Shown piece by piece: positions 12,614 through 14,496 of a DNA stretch of 14,496 nucleotides (the stretch's first letter is position 1; the number at the start of each line of letters is the position of its first letter). The notes under the pieces were generated by a model. That model saw nothing but the letters and a program-made list of their open reading frames with translations, was not told the DNA's origin and did no database searches. The translations under genes and the position numbers were made by a program. This stretch comes from an uncultured Bacilli bacterium (lineage in GTDB: Bacteria > Bacillota_I > Bacilli_A > RFN20 > CAG-288). The stretch covers positions 1-14,496 of the forward strand of contig CAKUXT010000027.1 of assembly GCA_934700375.1 (NCBI GenBank), given 5' to 3'.

Positions 12614-13954
12614 ATGAATCGAGACCTAACAAAAGGACCTGTTATCAAGTCCATGCTGCTGTTTGCTGTTCCTATGATTTTAGGAGATCTGCTTCAGCAG
12701 TGCTATAACATCGCAGATACATTGATCGTCGGACAGTTTCTAGGCCGTGATGCCCTTGCTGCAGTCGGTTCTTCTTTTACATTGATGACTTTTCTGACTT
12801 CCATCATTTTAGGTCTCTGTATGGGAAGCGGAGCGCTGTTTTCAATGCGCTTTGGTCAGCGCGATGATGATGGGCTGAAAGAAAATGTCTCCGCTTCCTT
12901 CTTCTTCATCGCCTTCATTACAATCATTCTCAATGTACTCTCTTTTGTCCTTATTGATTATCTGAAAGTGTTTCTACGCGTACCGGATGAAGTATGGGGT
13001 AATATGAGAAACTATCTCTTTGTCATCTTTTTCGGAATTCCGGCGGTGTTTCTTTATAACTACTTTGCTTCTTATTTAAGAGCAATCGGCAATTCTTTGA
13101 TGCCCTTATTGTTCTTGGCGGCTTCTGCTATCCTCAACATTCTTCTTGATCTCTGGTTTGTAATCGGATTGAAGAGAGGTGTAACAGGTGCTGCTGAAGC
13201 AACTGTAATTGCCCAGTATCTGTCCGGTATCGGAATAGCTATCTATACTTTAGTGAAATATCCAATGGTCCGTTCAATCGGTGATATTCATGCACTGAAG
13301 AAAAAACGCATATGGGAAATCATTTCATTTTCTTCGTTGACCTGTGTTCAGCAATCTGTCATGAATCTTGGCATTCTCATGGTTCAGGGATTGGTCAACA
13401 GCTTTGGTCCAGTTGTCATGGCTGCCTTTGCTGCAGCTGTCAAAATCGATGCTTTTGCCTATATGCCTGTTCAGGATTTCGGTAATGCGTTTTCTACCTT
13501 TGTCGCTCAGAACTATGGTGCAAAAGAGAAAGGAAGAATCAAGTCAGGACTGAAAAGCGCAACACTGATCTCTATCGGCTTTTGTCTTGTCATCTCTTTA
13601 TTCGTTTTTGTCTTTGCAAAACAGCTGATGCAGATCTTTGTCGATAAAGATGACATAGAAACCATCATGGAAGGCGTGAAGTATCTTCGAATCGAAGGCT
13701 CTTTCTATTGCGGTATCGGATGTCTGTTCTTGTTCTATGGGTTGTATCGTGCATTAGGAAAACCAGGCATGAGTGTCATTCTGACAATCATATCCTTAGG
13801 CACACGTGTTGCTCTTGCTTATCTTTTGTCTATGATTCCATCACTTGGTGTTCTTGGCATATGGTGGTCAGTCCCCCTAGGATGGGTTCTTGCTGACATT
13901 GTCGGTTTGGTCTATTACCTTGTAAGAAGAGAAAAACTGATTCCTCAAACATAA
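12614..13954 (+). CDS. MATE-family multidrug/metabolite exporter
   Basis: A 446-residue integral membrane protein with about 12 hydrophobic segments, the length normal for the family. The N-terminus MNRDLTKGPVIKSMLLFAVP is typical of the DinF/NorM-like bacterial group, followed by QQCYNIADTLIVGQFLG (28-44), the conserved first-helix segment, and the parallel second-half segment with FGPVVMAAFAAAVKIDAF near residues 263-280. MATE proteins expel cationic or other small compounds using sodium or proton gradients. Its start has no Shine-Dalgarno sequence: the 30-odd bases before the ATG hold a small hairpin (AAAAC-TTAC-GTTTT) and two copies of GATAAAAC (12589-12596, 12606-12613), the second touching the ATG. 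It is divergent from the Lrp-like gene. Substrate unknown. Confidence 0.94.
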   Translation: MNRDLTKGPVIKSMLLFAVPMILGDLLQQCYNIADTLIVGQFLGRDALAAVGSSFTLMTFLTSIILGLCMGSGALFSMRFGQRDDDGLKENVSASFFFIAFITIILNVLSFVLIDYLKVFLRVPDEVWGNMRNYLFVIFFGIPAVFLYNYFASYLRAIGNSLMPLLFLAASAILNILLDLWFVIGLKRGVTGAAEATVIAQYLSGIGIAIYTLVKYPMVRSIGDIHALKKKRIWEIISFSSLTCVQQSVMNLGILMVQGLVNSFGPVVMAAFAAAVKIDAFAYMPVQDFGNAFSTFVAQNYGAKEKGRIKSGLKSATLISIGFCLVISLFVFVFAKQLMQIFVDKDDIETIMEGVKYLRIEGSFYCGIGCLFLFYGLYRALGKPGMSVILTIISLGTRVALAYLLSMIPSLGVLGIWWSVPLGWVLADIVGLVYYLVRREKLIPQT

Positions 13955-13985
13955 CTTCTGAGTTGTGATTTATTGTCGATTATCA

Positions 13986-14015
13986 AAGCTTTATTTAAGC
14001 TTGCCATGTTATACT
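13986..14015 (+). promoter_or_regulatory. Relict promoter region of the VTC pseudogene
   Basis: An extended -10 element, TG-T-TATACT (14007-14015), lies 17 bases before the former ATG. No -35 matches well. Just upstream are two AAGCTT words (13986-13991 and 13997-14002) with TTTAAG between; the 8-mer AAGCTTTG appears here on the minus strand (13984-13991) and on the plus strand in the response-regulator promoter (10044-10051). A shared regulator is possible but the match is short. No strong terminator follows the MATE gene. Confidence 0.3.
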
Positions 14016-14032
14016 CCCACTAGAAAAGAGAG

Positions 14033-14448
14033 ATGACATAGCTGATTTTGTATTTGAAAGATACGAGCAGAAGTATCGTATCAGCTCATCGCTTTATGAT
14101 AAGTTCTTATCCTTGATAAAGAACTATCTTGAAGTGGACAAATATGGAAAAACAACCATACAGAGCCTTTATTATGATACAGATAATTATAGGTTGATAA
14201 GGTAATCAATCGATAAACCGATTTATAAAGAGAAACTGAGAGTGCGTTGCTAGGGACTCAACTCTGACAATCGGGATATCTATATCGAAATGAAAAGAAA
14301 ATATGATGGCATCGTCTATAAACGGCGGCTTTCATGCAAAGAAGATTCCATTGAAAAAACCATCGAAGATTCCACTTCCCAGATTGGAAAAGAAATATCT
14401 TATTTCTACCACTTTTATGGAACGGTGAAGCCGCTAAAGGAAATGTGA
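14033..14448 (+). pseudogene. VTC-domain protein (polyphosphate polymerase family) pseudogene
   Basis: The frame beginning at 14044 reads DFVFERYEQKYRISSSLYDK and continues with the VTC landmarks YGKTTIQSLYYDTDNYRLIR, IDKPIYKEKLRVR, DIYIEMKRKYDGIVYKRRL and KEISYFYHFYGTVKP in the right order. VTC-domain proteins bind polyphosphate and nucleotide, and some polymerise polyphosphate from ATP. The lysine and arginine residues of the tunnel (ERYEQKY, KEKLR, EMKRKY, YKRR) remain visible. The gene is broken: TAA at 14203-14205 (just after YRLIR, where homologues have a basic/serine run), TAG at 14251-14253, TGA at 14446-14448, and the natural ATG at 14033 is out of frame, as if two bases were inserted before 14041. 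Sequence identity to the family seems high, so decay is recent. Confidence 0.85.
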
Positions 14449-14496
14449 CAATCAATAATGGTACAGTGTCTTTTTATAGCAAGGATGATGTTATCC
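14421..14496 (+). pseudogene. Cthe_2159-like carbohydrate-binding domain fragment, fused to the VTC remnant
   Basis: In a frame offset by two from the VTC reading frame, bases 14421-14495 read NGEAAKGNVTINNGTVSFYS followed by KDDVI. The pattern G-x-V-T-I-x-x-G-T-V-S-x-x-S-x-D-D-x-I is characteristic of the beta-helix coils of Cthe_2159-type carbohydrate-binding proteins. In Firmicutes these extracellular proteins are often encoded near VTC-domain and CotH genes. There is no start codon or ribosome binding site before it, and the VTC frame runs directly into it, so it is read as the 3' part of a second gene joined by an internal deletion. The gene runs off the right edge, so only about 25 residues support the call. 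Confidence 0.5.

Noticed and set aside
14258..14455. Minus-strand open frame opposite the VTC remnant
   Set aside because: The plus strand carries recognisable VTC motifs here; the minus frame has no start signal or recognisable protein.
1..14496. CRISPR array, insertion sequence, prophage or toxin-antitoxin pair
   Set aside because: No regularly spaced repeats, no transposase or integrase motifs, and no paired small genes were seen on either strand.

Overview
The window looks like chromosomal DNA of a low-to-moderate GC Firmicute. Most genes have strong AGGAG-type ribosome binding sites, the tRNAs encode their CCA ends, and the gene set (an editing-domain-free prolyl-tRNA synthetase, a lipoteichoic-acid-synthase/MdoB-type phosphoglycerol transferase, a VTC-domain relic) would suit an Erysipelotrichia-like gut or oral lineage. 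That placement is inferred from gene style only; no 16S or other marker is present.

Layout. (1) 1-3450, minus strand: a likely operon of a membrane-anchored PAS/degenerate-GGDEF/degenerate-EAL protein, proS, and the start of an M24-type aminopeptidase cut by the window edge. (2) 3530-4023, plus strand: a stand-alone acyl carrier protein, then tRNA-Asn(GTT) and tRNA-Glu(TTC) with their own promoter and a rho-independent terminator. (3) 4020-4134: a structured intergenic block with nested inverted repeats and the terminator of the facing gene. (4) 4160-5799: a divergent pair, a nicotinamidase-like cysteine hydrolase (minus) and a secreted PI-PLC-like phosphodiesterase (plus). (5) 5802-7718, minus: a three-TM sulfatase-fold phosphoglycerol transferase convergent with the PLC. 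(6) 7979-9947, plus: a MerR regulator with a GyrI-like effector domain and a 2,4-diaminopentanoate-dehydrogenase-like oxidoreductase. The second gene has a promoter with the 19-bp spacer diagnostic of MerR control, and the same operator motif lies upstream of the regulator itself. (7) 10095-12003, plus: an OmpR-type response regulator overlapping its histidine kinase. (8) 12007-13954: an Lrp/AsnC-type regulator divergent from a MATE exporter, with a perfect palindrome over the exporter's -10 box. (9) 14033-14496: the decayed remnant of a VTC-domain (polyphosphate polymerase) gene, apparently joined by deletion to a fragment of a Cthe_2159-like carbohydrate-binding protein.

How it fits together. 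Two compact local regulator-target circuits can be read from the DNA: MerR with the dehydrogenase, and Lrp with the MATE exporter. The two-component system may be the leftover regulator of the decayed VTC cluster at the right edge. The most unusual signals are a tRNA-Asn lacking both U33 and T55, a signalling protein whose GGDEF and EAL signatures are both destroyed yet which is co-transcribed with proS, the MerR operator pair, and the VTC/Cthe_2159 fusion relic. I found no CRISPR array, insertion sequence, prophage or obvious defence system.
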